A stretch of DNA of 64,000 nucleotides, taken from assembly GCA_020636495.1 (NCBI GenBank), contig JACJXQ010000008.1:2480001-2544000 (forward strand), written 5' to 3'. This document shows, in pieces, positions 15,766 through 24,891 of this stretch. Under the pieces are notes generated by a model that was not told the DNA's origin, did no database searches, and saw only the letters and a list, made by a program, of their open reading frames with translations. Within the stretch, counting starts at the first letter, position 1. The number at the start of each line of letters is the position of its first letter. The stretch is from Chitinophagales bacterium. Lineage in GTDB: Bacteria > Bacteroidota > Bacteroidia > Chitinophagales > Chitinophagaceae. The translations under genes were made by a program, and so were the position numbers.

Positions 15766-17463
15766 ATGAACAAAAGCACCTACATACTGGGAACAGGTTT
15801 ATCTCACGATGGTTCCACTTGCCTGCTCAAAGACGGAAAAATAGTAGTAGCCATAGAAAAAGAAAGGCTGACCCGCATTAAACATGATGGAGGCAATGAT
15901 TATCATACAGTACAATATTGCCTGGATGCTGCAGGTATTACCATAAAAGACCTGTCGCTGGTGGTACAGGCTGCAAACTTTGAGAAAGACATACTGCCTG
16001 ACAGGTATTCAGGTGCCCGTTTCTTTCCTGCTGATTGTAACATTCCTTTTGTCACCATATCTCACCACCTGGCACATGCGTATAGCGCTATCGGCACCAG
16101 TCCTTTCAATGAAAGCAATGTACTGATAATTGACGGGTGCGGCAGCCCTTACGAGCAATGTGATGATACAAAGGAGGCCATATGCTATGTACCTGACACT
16201 AATACGATGATAGCGGAAAAGGACAGCTATTATCATTTTGCAAATGGTATACTTCAACCACTTATCAAAGACTTTTCAGAATTCGGCGCCCGCGGGAACA
16301 ATGAACTAAGGCTGCCTACTACCCAACACTCTATAGGTGGCTTATACAGCGTCATAAGCGGCTATGTATTCGGCAATATGGATGATGCAGGTAAGCTCAT
16401 GGGCCTTGCTCCATATGGCAACAGGGCGCTCTATGATACTCCCCTGTTCCGCTATTCTGGCGACAGAGTTTTTGTAAATGAGGACGCTCTTAAGCACCTT
16501 ACCCAACCATCAAAAGGATACGATGATTTCAAAACGCGCTTCAAGTACTTTGCTGACATAGCCGCATGGGCGCAAAGAGAAGTGGAAGAAGCTATACTAT
16601 ACACTTTCAAGACACGACTCAAACACAACTATCACCCCAACCTTTGTTATGCAGGAGGCGTTGCACTGAATGCTGTTGCCAATGCACGACTATTGAAAGA
16701 AGGCATAGTAGAAAACCTGTACATACAACCTGCTGCGGCAGACAACGGGCTTTCAATCGGGTGTGCTTATTACGGCTGGTTAGAGGTACTAAAAAAAGAA
16801 AAACAACAACATATCGGTAGCACCTACTTTGGCAAGTCATACCCTGAGGAAGAGGCACAAAATGCGATCAACAAGTACACTGCGATATTTAAGGTATCCG
16901 GAATAAATATTATCCATCCCGACAATGTAGCTGCGCAAACAGCGCAATACCTCGCTAAGGGTAAGATAGTTGCCTGGTATCAAAATGGAGCCGAATTTGG
17001 CCCACGGGCGTTGGGCAACAGGAGCATTCTTGCGGACCCGGGGCTACCGGAAGTACAGGCATTTATCAACAGGGAAATAAAGTTCAGGGAAGACTTCAGG
17101 CCATTTGCCCCTTCTGTTCTGGCAGAAGATGTCACCAAGTATTTCAGGTATGCCTATGAAAGCCCGTATATGATATTGGTAGACGAAGTATTACCGGAAT
17201 ACCGGGAACTACTGCCCGGAGTAACACATGCTGATAACAGCGCACGTGTACAAACTGTAACACGCAGCATGAATCCTGAATACTATGCGTTGTTACAAGC
17301 TTTCAAAGCAGAAAGCGGAATAGGTATATTGCTGAATACGTCGTTCAATAAAAGACGACAGCCAATAGTAGAAACCCCGGAACAAGCTATAGAGCTATTC
17401 CTTGAAACGGCGTTGGATATATTGGTAATCGGGAACTTAGTGCTACAGAAAAAGGATGTTTAG
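15766..17463 (+). CDS. Carbamoyltransferase, NodU/CmcH family
   Basis: A 565-residue protein of the family that transfers a carbamoyl group from carbamoyl-phosphate, via carbamoyl-adenylate, to a hydroxyl of a sugar or secondary metabolite. The N-terminal ASKHA/Kae1-like domain shows ILGTGLSHDGSTCLLKDG (7-24), the metal-binding HHLAHAYSA near residue 102 and IDGCGSP near 124. The C-terminal domain has FGPRALGNRSILADPG near 411 and FREDFRPFAPSVL near 443. No natural-product or glycan cluster surrounds it, so the acceptor is unknown. It is separated from pgk by a terminator. Confidence 0.88.
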   Translation: MNKSTYILGTGLSHDGSTCLLKDGKIVVAIEKERLTRIKHDGGNDYHTVQYCLDAAGITIKDLSLVVQAANFEKDILPDRYSGARFFPADCNIPFVTISHHLAHAYSAIGTSPFNESNVLIIDGCGSPYEQCDDTKEAICYVPDTNTMIAEKDSYYHFANGILQPLIKDFSEFGARGNNELRLPTTQHSIGGLYSVISGYVFGNMDDAGKLMGLAPYGNRALYDTPLFRYSGDRVFVNEDALKHLTQPSKGYDDFKTRFKYFADIAAWAQREVEEAILYTFKTRLKHNYHPNLCYAGGVALNAVANARLLKEGIVENLYIQPAAADNGLSIGCAYYGWLEVLKKEKQQHIGSTYFGKSYPEEEAQNAINKYTAIFKVSGINIIHPDNVAAQTAQYLAKGKIVAWYQNGAEFGPRALGNRSILADPGLPEVQAFINREIKFREDFRPFAPSVLAEDVTKYFRYAYESPYMILVDEVLPEYRELLPGVTHADNSARVQTVTRSMNPEYYALLQAFKAESGIGILLNTSFNKRRQPIVETPEQAIELFLETALDILVIGNLVLQKKDV

Positions 17464-17465
17464 CA

Positions 17466-17672
17466 TCAGGACTCTTTACGTGCCATCGCTTCATGGCTAA
17501 AGTAACGGGTCCTGAACTGGAGCAAATACCCACTTACTAATAACAAAGTAAATACCTCTGCCAGTGAACGGAACAACCAGACCCCATCAAGTCCGAACAT
17601 ACCCGGCAATAGCGCAAGTATCAGTTGACACAAAGAATTACCCTGTTGGCGTTTACCTGTATCGTATTGTTA
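17466..17672 (-). pseudogene. C-terminal remnant of a MATE-family efflux transporter
   Basis: The minus strand reads, without a start codon, about 68 residues ending in a stop at 17466-17468. The sequence includes QYDTGKRQQGNSLCQLILA, then PGMFGLDGVWLFRSLAEV and GYLLQFRTRYF. This matches the last two helices of MATE multidrug exporters (GKR..S.. and GLDGVW phrases). Upstream the frame meets stops and no further homology is evident, so most of the gene has been deleted. Confidence 0.6.
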
Positions 17673-17876
17673 TGGAAAACATTGAAGTGTTAAGCGGCAG
17701 AGTATCAAAACAAAAATATTAGACTTATCTAAACAATGCACTTACAACCCTTGACACTACAGACAATTTTATTATTCTTCCCGTTTCGTCCATTTTATTT
17801 CCTGTTTCGGTCTATCTCATTATGTTGATATCAACACAACATTGTAACATTGTTTTCAGAAACAAATATAAACGTT
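17673..17876. other. AT-rich intergenic region
   Basis: About 200 bases between the MATE remnant and the lipoprotein gene. It holds direct TTTCCTGTTTCGG-like phrases near 17778-17815 and ATGTTGATATCAACA near 17822. No gene or RNA is recognised. Confidence 0.4.
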
Positions 17877-18617
17877 ATGAGAAGCCTATTATTAATAGCA
17901 ATTTTATCTATCACTACATTTACAATGTCATGCACAAAAAAAGAGAGTACTACCATCAGCACTACCGATGATAATCCAAACAATAGCAATGGAAACGGCG
18001 ATGATAATCCCGGGAAAGACCAAACCAAACTGAGCTATCAACTCACCGCCACTAACACTTCGTCTTCCCTTGCAAAAGTAACGGCGGGTAATATTCAATG
18101 GACTTTTGCGGTAGCCAACCCACAGCAAGTAAAGTTCGAAGCAAAAAAAGGCACCACAGAAACAGAATATAAGTCTTCAAATTCAACTCCCATCAATCTG
18201 TTGACAACTACTGCTACAAGTTTTGGCACCTTTTCCATAGCAGCTGGCACATACACTGAATTAGAGCTAAAGATCCTGCTGAATACCAATGGTAATGCCC
18301 CATCCCTGAAACTGACGGGCACATTTGACAATGGCAATGTCTCATTACCTGTCGAAGTCATCATTGAGGACCTCGTGGAACTCAAAACCGAACAGCACAA
18401 CGTAGATGTAACAACCTCGTTCGACTTTACTGCGATCACGTCGATAAGTCTCTCCTCCCTGTCCACGGGCATCACAGAGTCTGCAATAACAGGCGCAACA
18501 ATGAGTAGCGGTACAATTATGATCTCAAAATCGTATAACAAATCACTTTACGACATTATTCTCAATAACCTCGCAAACATGAAACACCATGTTGAGGTAG
18601 AGACACATCATAAATAA
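17877..18617 (+). CDS. Hypothetical lipoprotein
   Basis: A protein of about 246 residues starting MRSLLLIAILSITTFTMSC, a lipoprotein signal with Cys at residue 19. A Ser/Thr/Asn/Asp-rich linker (about 20-50) separates the anchor from a beta-rich domain that resembles secreted Bacteroidota proteins with DUF4382-like folds, though I cannot assign it. An in-frame TTG nine codons upstream is an alternative but poor start. It is single and ends in a strong terminator. Confidence 0.65.
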   Translation: MRSLLLIAILSITTFTMSCTKKESTTISTTDDNPNNSNGNGDDNPGKDQTKLSYQLTATNTSSSLAKVTAGNIQWTFAVANPQQVKFEAKKGTTETEYKSSNSTPINLLTTTATSFGTFSIAAGTYTELELKILLNTNGNAPSLKLTGTFDNGNVSLPVEVIIEDLVELKTEQHNVDVTTSFDFTAITSISLSSLSTGITESAITGATMSSGTIMISKSYNKSLYDIILNNLANMKHHVEVETHHK

Positions 18618-18640
18618 ACGCTTGGCTGTGTATTATAAAA

Positions 18641-18665
18641 GCCTGCCTAATGGCAGGCATTTTTG
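18641..18665 (+). terminator. Terminator between convergent genes
   Basis: GCCTGCC/GGCAGGC stem (18641-18647, 18652-18658) with loop TAAT followed by ATTTTTG. It serves the lipoprotein gene; on the other strand A/T flanks make it possibly bidirectional. Confidence 0.85.
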
Positions 18666-18678
18666 TGTGTCTGCATGG

Positions 18679-19881
18679 TTACTTCACCCCCTTCTTTATC
18701 ACTCTGTTCACCAAGAAGAATAATACCAATGTGATACAGACCAGTGCTGCCCACACCTCAACCGGCGGGAAGGTGGTCATATCCAGGTTGAGAGTGAGCA
18801 GAAACTTGGCAACACGCACTTGTGCAAAAATGGCCAGAATACCTGCTACTACCATAGTAAGCACGATAATAATGACATACCTGAGATACATGAACTTACC
18901 CAGAAAGTAAGGACTATATCCCAGCAACACCAGTTTATGCAGGTTATCTTTGGCCTTTGCGACTGTCAGTTCTGCAAATAGCAGTAACACCATACCACTG
19001 ATCACTAGTAACACTACTGAGAGCAGACCAATACCAATGGAAGCAGCGGTAACAATTGTCCTTAGCCTGCTTAATCTGAATAATTCGCCATTAGTTATAT
19101 ACCCTCTTTCATTAATAAAAGTGGTAAACAGTTCATCAGAAGGATCCGTCACCAGCACTATCAATCTTGACGGTTGTGTTATCGTTGTATCTGCGAGGTA
19201 TTTATTACCATATTGAACAAAAGCCTGGGGCACCAGTATAGAACTGATACGGTCGGAGAAACCAACCACTCTTGCCTTAAAAGTCTCTTTATTATCCCCT
19301 TTCCCAACCGACAAATCAAAGAGCAGACTACTGATAGTAGCACGCGTTAATTGTGGTACTCCTTCATTAGGTGCATATCCGAAGTTATACAGATTCAGGA
19401 ACTCAGTAGAAATAATAATAGGCACCTCTTTCGAAGTACGTTGCCAGTACCAGTCCAGCGGCTTGTTATCTATAAACCTGTCTGGAACAGACTCAATGAA
19501 CAGGTTGGTAGAAAAACTCATATCCTTGCCTGTAAATGATACTTCTACCGGAAAATGCCCGGGCATAAATACACCCAGGTCCTTAACACCCGGCAATGCA
19601 GCAAGCGCCCTTATTTCTGTATTGGAGAATAAAGCTTGTTTTTGCTCAGTAATGACACCTTCATTAGGTATGGGTTTACTAACTGTAACATAGGTACCAT
19701 GAATGCTGTCCTTATCATATTTACCTGATAATATATCCCTGAAACCTGTCCATACTATTATGGCATACAATAATAATACAGTACCCATACATAGTGTGAT
19801 CAACGCAGGCCAGAGCCGTTTATTGCTTTGCGAGCGCAGCAAGAGTTTGCGTAACAATATTCTGCGTGGTCTCTGTTTCAC
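18679..19881 (-). CDS. ABC transporter permease, LolC/MacB-like (FtsX type)
   Basis: A 400-residue membrane protein with one N-terminal helix (about 25-45, LITLCMGTVLLLYAIIVW), a large extracytoplasmic domain (about 50-270) and three C-terminal helices (about 278-300, 325-345, 372-392). This is the topology of LolC/LolE, FtsX and MacB permeases, which act mechanically on lipoproteins or the cell wall rather than pumping through a channel. It starts with GTG overlapping the TGA of the ATPase gene (GTGA), so the two are translationally coupled. It has only one partner ATPase here; substrate unknown. Confidence 0.8.
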   Translation of the reverse strand: MKQRPRRILLRKLLLRSQSNKRLWPALITLCMGTVLLLYAIIVWTGFRDILSGKYDKDSIHGTYVTVSKPIPNEGVITEQKQALFSNTEIRALAALPGVKDLGVFMPGHFPVEVSFTGKDMSFSTNLFIESVPDRFIDNKPLDWYWQRTSKEVPIIISTEFLNLYNFGYAPNEGVPQLTRATISSLLFDLSVGKGDNKETFKARVVGFSDRISSILVPQAFVQYGNKYLADTTITQPSRLIVLVTDPSDELFTTFINERGYITNGELFRLSRLRTIVTAASIGIGLLSVVLLVISGMVLLLFAELTVAKAKDNLHKLVLLGYSPYFLGKFMYLRYVIIIVLTMVVAGILAIFAQVRVAKFLLTLNLDMTTFPPVEVWAALVCITLVLFFLVNRVIKKGVK

Positions 19882-20522
19882 AGCAATACCTTTTTATCGT
19901 ACACAAAATCATCATTCTCTACTACTGATGTTACTATCAAACCGGCACGTGTATATGCAGTTATTTCTTTTATTAATGTAACTGCTCTTTGCCTGTTGTA
20001 AAAATCCAAATGACTGAACGGTTCGTCCATTAACAGCCATTCGAAAGGTTGTACCAGAGCACGAACAATAGCCACCCTTTGTTGTTCTCCTAAAGACAGA
20101 ACAGAAACAGGAACTTCGAGCTTATCCTTCAGTCCGAGACGTACCAGCCATTTTTCTGCATCGTATGCGGGAACAGTATCTGTCAGGCGTCTTTTTACAT
20201 CTACATTATCCCATACAGATAATTCATCGAATAAGCGGATATCCTGAAATACCATACTAATAGATGCGGCCCGAAGTTGCGATAGCTGTGCCTTTGATAT
20301 TTCCTTCAGGTTATACGCACTCCAGTGGATAGTGCCGCCATAATCGCCACGGATACCATATAACATCTGCATCAGTAATGTTTTGCCGGAACCTGACGGG
20401 CCAAGCACCAGCACTTGCTCACCCTGGTTGAACACCATATCCTGCTCCCATACCGTAGCATTGTAGGCATTATGCTCTTCCTGTAAGGGTAGTGGTATTA
20501 AATGGCTGATGTTAAGTCGCAT
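19878..20522 (-). CDS. ABC transporter ATP-binding protein, LolD-like
   Basis: A 214-residue ATPase. Walker A GPSGSGKT is at 41-48, the Q-loop region near MVFQDIRLF at about 93, signature LSLGEQQRV near 142 and Walker B WLLMDEPFSHLD near 164. It is the first gene of a two-gene unit with the permease at 18679. The sequence resembles the LolD/FtsE/MacB ATPase group, in agreement with the permease topology. Confidence 0.9.
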   Translation of the reverse strand: MRLNISHLIPLPLQEEHNAYNATVWEQDMVFNQGEQVLVLGPSGSGKTLLMQMLYGIRGDYGGTIHWSAYNLKEISKAQLSQLRAASISMVFQDIRLFDELSVWDNVDVKRRLTDTVPAYDAEKWLVRLGLKDKLEVPVSVLSLGEQQRVAIVRALVQPFEWLLMDEPFSHLDFYNRQRAVTLIKEITAYTRAGLIVTSVVENDDFVYDKKVLL

Positions 20523-20638
20523 GAATAAAAAAAAAGAAGTTCTCTCCTGAACTATATATAACGTTAATTGTTCCCAAAAGTAATGAAGAATGTTGCCGAA
20601 ACATAACCTACAGGTTTTGAAATTTGTTATATTTAAGT

Positions 20639-22423
20639 ATGATAACCCGCCTGTTTGACATAGTACAAAAAAGAGCGCAGGAGCAACCCTCCTCCATTAT
20701 GCTTGCTGCCAAAGAAAAAGGCAGTTGGCGGACATACAGCAGTGCTGAAACGTGGACCATGGCACGTGATCTATGCGGCGGATTACTTAGTCTTAACCTG
20801 AACAATAGCATACTTGAACCGGAGCAACAGGAAAAAATAGCCGTAATATCTCCTAACAGGCCAGAATGGATCATAACAGATATTGCCGTTCAGATGACCG
20901 GGGCAGTACTTACACCACTCTACCCGACCATCAGCCTGCATGAAATGGAATACATCCTTAACGAAGCAGGTATACGTATACTGTTTGTTGCAAACAAAGA
21001 ACTATATGACCGTTTTAAACCTGCATTTGACAAAGTTGCCACATTGCGACATATCTATTCATTTGACCCAACAAGTGGCACTAATCACTGGCACGAGCTA
21101 ATAAATGACCATACAGAGCCAGACCAGGGCATTATTGAAAGGATAACTGAAGATACGCTGGCTACGATCATATACACTTCGGGCACCACGGGTAACCCAA
21201 AGGGCGTAATGCTCAGCCATAAGAACATTGTAAGTAATGTTTATGATTCAATGCCTGCGTTCTCATTTGCTGAGCAAGGTGCCAGAACACTGAGTTTCCT
21301 GCCGCTGAACCATATTTTTGAACGCATGGTAACCTATATCTATATAGATGCCGGGCTTTCCATATACTATGCCGAAAGTATGGACACGATAGGCGAAAAC
21401 CTGAAAGAGGTAAAGCCTTTGGTATTTACAACAGTACCGCGTTTGCTGGAAAAAGTATATGAGAAGATACTGGCCAATGGTATGGCACTAACAGGCATAA
21501 AACGCTGGTTATTCTTCTGGGCGCTGAAACTGGGTTTTAAATATGATAACGTTAATACTGGCAGTTGGTGGTATCGCTTCCAACTGATGCTGGCCAATAA
21601 ACTTGTATTCAGTAAATGGCGGGAAGCACTTGGTAATAAAGTAAAGGCTATTGTTACAGGCTCTGCCCCTTGCCAGCCAAGGCTGATAAGAGTATTCACT
21701 GCCGCACAGATAGTGATCATGGAAGGGTACGGACTTACAGAAACTTCCCCTGTTGTATCGGTGAACAGATTTGAAAGTGAGGACAGGCGCATAGGCTCTA
21801 TCGGCCCGTTGATAGATAATGTACAGGTAAAACTGGCAGAGGATGGCGAACTGTTGTGCAAAGGTAACAACATCATGATGGGTTACTATAAGCACCCGGA
21901 ACTGACGGACGAAGTGATGACGGAAGATGGTTGGCTGAAAACAGGAGATATAGGAGAATGGGTAGAGGGCAGATTCCTGAAAATAACTGACCGTAAAAAA
22001 GAAATATTCAAAACTTCGGGCGGCAAGTATGTTGCACCACAGGTAATTGAGAACAAGCTGAAAGAAAGCCAGTTTATTGAACAGATGATCGTATTAGGTG
22101 CTAATCAGAAATTTGTGAGCGCATTGATAGTGCCCGGCTTCCCACACCTGCGTAGCTGGCTAAAGGCAAAAGGGCTTCCTGCACCGGAAAGCAATAAAGA
22201 GCTGATATCTATGCCTGAAGTTATCGATAAGATACAGCGGGTAATTGACAAGTATAACCCGCTGTTCAGTCATTCTGAACAGATAAAACGTTTCGTTCTG
22301 TTGCCCAAAGAATGGACCATTGATACAGGGGAACTGACACCTTCGCTAAAAATAAAACGGAAAGTGATATACGAAAAATACGCAGATGCTATTACGAGTA
22401 TATATGGCAGCCCGGAATTCTAA
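20639..22423 (+). CDS. Long-chain-fatty-acid-CoA ligase (AMP-binding)
   Basis: A protein of about 594 residues that activates fatty acids with ATP and CoA. The AMP/P-loop motif YTSGTTGNPKGVMLSHKN lies near residue 181, GYGLTETSPVVS near 363, the hinge ITDRKKEIFKTSGGKYVAP near 453. The ATG at 20639 is chosen; a TTG five codons upstream is less likely. It is divergent from the ABC transporter and convergent with marC, and could feed the acyl-CoA dehydrogenase at 884. Confidence 0.92.
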   Translation: MITRLFDIVQKRAQEQPSSIMLAAKEKGSWRTYSSAETWTMARDLCGGLLSLNLNNSILEPEQQEKIAVISPNRPEWIITDIAVQMTGAVLTPLYPTISLHEMEYILNEAGIRILFVANKELYDRFKPAFDKVATLRHIYSFDPTSGTNHWHELINDHTEPDQGIIERITEDTLATIIYTSGTTGNPKGVMLSHKNIVSNVYDSMPAFSFAEQGARTLSFLPLNHIFERMVTYIYIDAGLSIYYAESMDTIGENLKEVKPLVFTTVPRLLEKVYEKILANGMALTGIKRWLFFWALKLGFKYDNVNTGSWWYRFQLMLANKLVFSKWREALGNKVKAIVTGSAPCQPRLIRVFTAAQIVIMEGYGLTETSPVVSVNRFESEDRRIGSIGPLIDNVQVKLAEDGELLCKGNNIMMGYYKHPELTDEVMTEDGWLKTGDIGEWVEGRFLKITDRKKEIFKTSGGKYVAPQVIENKLKESQFIEQMIVLGANQKFVSALIVPGFPHLRSWLKAKGLPAPESNKELISMPEVIDKIQRVIDKYNPLFSHSEQIKRFVLLPKEWTIDTGELTPSLKIKRKVIYEKYADAITSIYGSPEF

Positions 22424-22986
22424 AAACTAATGCCGATACTGTTTTTGAACAGTTTGACGGCAATGGCCAGCAGTATTACCCCGAAAAATTTACGCACTAC
22501 CAGGATACCTGATGGCCCTAACAATCTTTCTATCAATTTTAGTGACTTTAAGATCACATATATAATAACAAGATTAATAAGTATAGCTATCAGGATATTA
22601 TAAGCATGGTAAGTAGCTTTTAACGACATAATGGTGGTTAAAGTACCTGAGCCAGCTATCAGCGGAAAGGCAATAGGAACTATGCTACCCGACTTTTCCT
22701 CGCTATCGCTGCGAAAAAACTCCATACCCAGTACCATTTCAAGACCGAGGATGAATATCACAATGGAACCAGCAATAGCAAAAGAGCTGATATCCAACCC
22801 CATAAGGTTAAGCACAGCTTCACCCACAAAGAAGAACAGGAGCATGAGCAGACCGGAAACGAAAGTAGCCTGCACCGCACTGATATCGCCCATTTTCTTT
22901 TTCAGCGATAACAATACAGGCACAGAACCCAACATATCTATTACCGCAAAAAGCGTCAGTGAGACCGTAATGATCTCGGATAACAT
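22420..22986 (-). CDS. MarC-family integral membrane protein
   Basis: A protein of about 188 residues with six hydrophobic segments and the family pattern FAVIDMLGSVPVLLSL near the start and AFPLIAGSGTLTTIMSL in the middle. MarC/UPF0056 proteins are of unresolved function; the earlier link with multiple antibiotic resistance is not well supported. An ATG seven codons upstream would add MGGVENI; the start at 22986 fits the family better. The coding end overlaps the convergent ligase gene by four bases. Confidence 0.85.
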   Translation of the reverse strand: MLSEIITVSLTLFAVIDMLGSVPVLLSLKKKMGDISAVQATFVSGLLMLLFFFVGEAVLNLMGLDISSFAIAGSIVIFILGLEMVLGMEFFRSDSEEKSGSIVPIAFPLIAGSGTLTTIMSLKATYHAYNILIAILINLVIIYVILKSLKLIERLLGPSGILVVRKFFGVILLAIAVKLFKNSIGISF

Positions 22987-23104
22987 GATATTTTCAACTC
23001 CACCCATATGTTGGCGAAATTACAATTGTTTTTAAAGGTTTTCAGATGGCGTTCAGAATGCCTATTTTTACGCTTCAATTCACTAAATACAACAAATTAT
23101 CCAT

Positions 23105-24355
23105 ATGTCTTTAAATAATTATGACCATAGCGCGGCTGAAAGATTTATGCGCTATGTACAGGTAGATACTCAGAGCGACCCGGAATCACCATCACAACCA
23201 TCAACTGAAAAACAAAAAGACCTGAGCAGAATACTGGTAGACGAGTTGATAGCTCTAGGCATAACAGATGCAGAACTGGATGAACATGGATATGTTTATG
23301 CTACCATTCCTGCCACTACGGATAAAGATGTGCCTGTGATATGCTATTGCGCACACGTAGACACAGCACCGGATTGTAGCGGAACCGGCGTAAAACCAAT
23401 ACTACATAAGGCATGGGATGGCACTGACATTATACTGCCTGACGATAATAACGTTATTATCAGTACCAATGACCACCCCTACCTGAAAGAGCGTATCGGG
23501 GATGACATCATTACAGCATCAGGTACCACACTGCTGGGAGCAGATGACAAAGCCGGTGTTGCCATCATTATGGACCTGGCCAAATACCTGATGGCACACA
23601 AGGAAATCAAACATGGCAATATACGTATCCTGTTTACGCCGGACGAAGAGATAGGCCGCGGTGTTAATAAAGTAGACATGCACAAACTGGGTGCACAGTT
23701 CGGCTATACGCTGGATGGTGGAGAGCGCAACTACCTGGAGGGAGAATCATTTTCCGCTGATGGAGCTACCGTTACTTTTCATGGTATCAGTGCCCACCCC
23801 GGATATGCAAAAGGCAAAATGGTAAGCGCCATTAAAATAGCTGCCGACTTCATGGAGCAACTGCCCAAAGACAGTTGGAGCCCCGAAACAACGGAAGGCA
23901 TGGAAGGTTATGTGCATGCTGTACATATTGAAGGGCTTATCGAAAAAACGACAATACAGTTCATCATACGTGACTTTGATACAGCCAAGCTGGCAGAACA
24001 CGAAGACCGCCTGAAGAAGCTTGCAACCGACACGGTAGCCAAATATCCGGGAGCAACTATGGATTTTGTGGTAAAAGAGCAATACCGCAACATGAAAGAG
24101 ATGCTGGATCAGTACCCATTTGTAATGGACTATGCTGAAGAAGCATATAAGATGGCTGGTCTCAACCCTACCCGCCTGAGCATTCGCGGCGGTACTGACG
24201 GTTCAAGGCTCTCTTTTATGGGTATGCCTTGTCCTAACATCTTTACCGGCGAAATGGGCATCCACTCTAAGCAGGAATATGTAAGTGTACAGGACATGGA
24301 AAAAGCAGTGGAAGTGTTAGTACATTTGGCACAGGTTTGGGAACAGAACAATTAA
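23105..24355 (+). CDS. pepT: Peptidase T (tripeptide aminopeptidase)
   Basis: A 416-residue M20B zinc peptidase releasing N-terminal residues from tripeptides in the cytoplasm. Metal-site motifs are CAHVDTAPDCSGTGVKP near residue 80, GADDKAGVAI near 142 and TPDEEIGRG near 178; IRGGTDGSRLSFMGMPCPN near 362 is typical of the family. Length is normal. It starts at ATG 23105, is divergent from marC and leads into the DUF1573 gene. Confidence 0.95.
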   Translation: MSLNNYDHSAAERFMRYVQVDTQSDPESPSQPSTEKQKDLSRILVDELIALGITDAELDEHGYVYATIPATTDKDVPVICYCAHVDTAPDCSGTGVKPILHKAWDGTDIILPDDNNVIISTNDHPYLKERIGDDIITASGTTLLGADDKAGVAIIMDLAKYLMAHKEIKHGNIRILFTPDEEIGRGVNKVDMHKLGAQFGYTLDGGERNYLEGESFSADGATVTFHGISAHPGYAKGKMVSAIKIAADFMEQLPKDSWSPETTEGMEGYVHAVHIEGLIEKTTIQFIIRDFDTAKLAEHEDRLKKLATDTVAKYPGATMDFVVKEQYRNMKEMLDQYPFVMDYAEEAYKMAGLNPTRLSIRGGTDGSRLSFMGMPCPNIFTGEMGIHSKQEYVSVQDMEKAVEVLVHLAQVWEQNN

Positions 24356-24381
24356 CATACGACATTCAAACACATAACAGA

Positions 24382-24891
24382 ATGAACCAGCAATTAAAAA
24401 CAATACTGCTTACGGTATTAACACTATCAGTATTTACACTGGCGCTTGTAGAGCTTAGCGGAGTAAGCAGTACGGCCTTGTTTAATAAATACGGCATTGG
24501 AGAGGGAGGGAATGACCACAAACACTTCAATGAAAACGAGAGAGAGCAACGTGATAAGGAAATGAAAGCCATGCCAAAAACCATCATTTCGTTCGATGAT
24601 ACTAAGTACGATTTTGGCACCATAACAGAGGGTGAAAAGGTGATTCATTCATATCACTTTAAAAATACGGGCGACAACCCGTTATTCATATCAAATGCGG
24701 TTGCTTCCTGTGGCTGTACGGTACCTTCTTTCCCTAAAGAGCCCATACCACCGGGCGCAGAGGGAAATATTGAAGTAGAGTTTAATAGTACCAACCGTGT
24801 AGGCCAGCAAAGAAAAAATGTGTTGATATACAGTAATGGGCAGGAAGAAGCTATATCGATAGGATTTGTGGTAGAAGTTAAACCGAAATGA
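24382..24891 (+). CDS. DUF1573-domain exported protein
   Basis: A protein of about 169 residues with an N-terminal hydrophobic segment (about 6-28) that serves as signal or anchor, a charged linker (HKHFNENEREQRDKEMK), and a DUF1573 immunoglobulin-like domain: YDFGTITEGEKVIHSYHFKNTG followed by ASCGCTVP, the hallmark double Cys. The family is common in Bacteroidota envelopes, role unknown. Start ATG 24382 is chosen because it places the hydrophobic segment at the N-terminus. The stop overlaps the next ATG (ATGA). Confidence 0.88.
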   Translation: MNQQLKTILLTVLTLSVFTLALVELSGVSSTALFNKYGIGEGGNDHKHFNENEREQRDKEMKAMPKTIISFDDTKYDFGTITEGEKVIHSYHFKNTGDNPLFISNAVASCGCTVPSFPKEPIPPGAEGNIEVEFNSTNRVGQQRKNVLIYSNGQEEAISIGFVVEVKPK

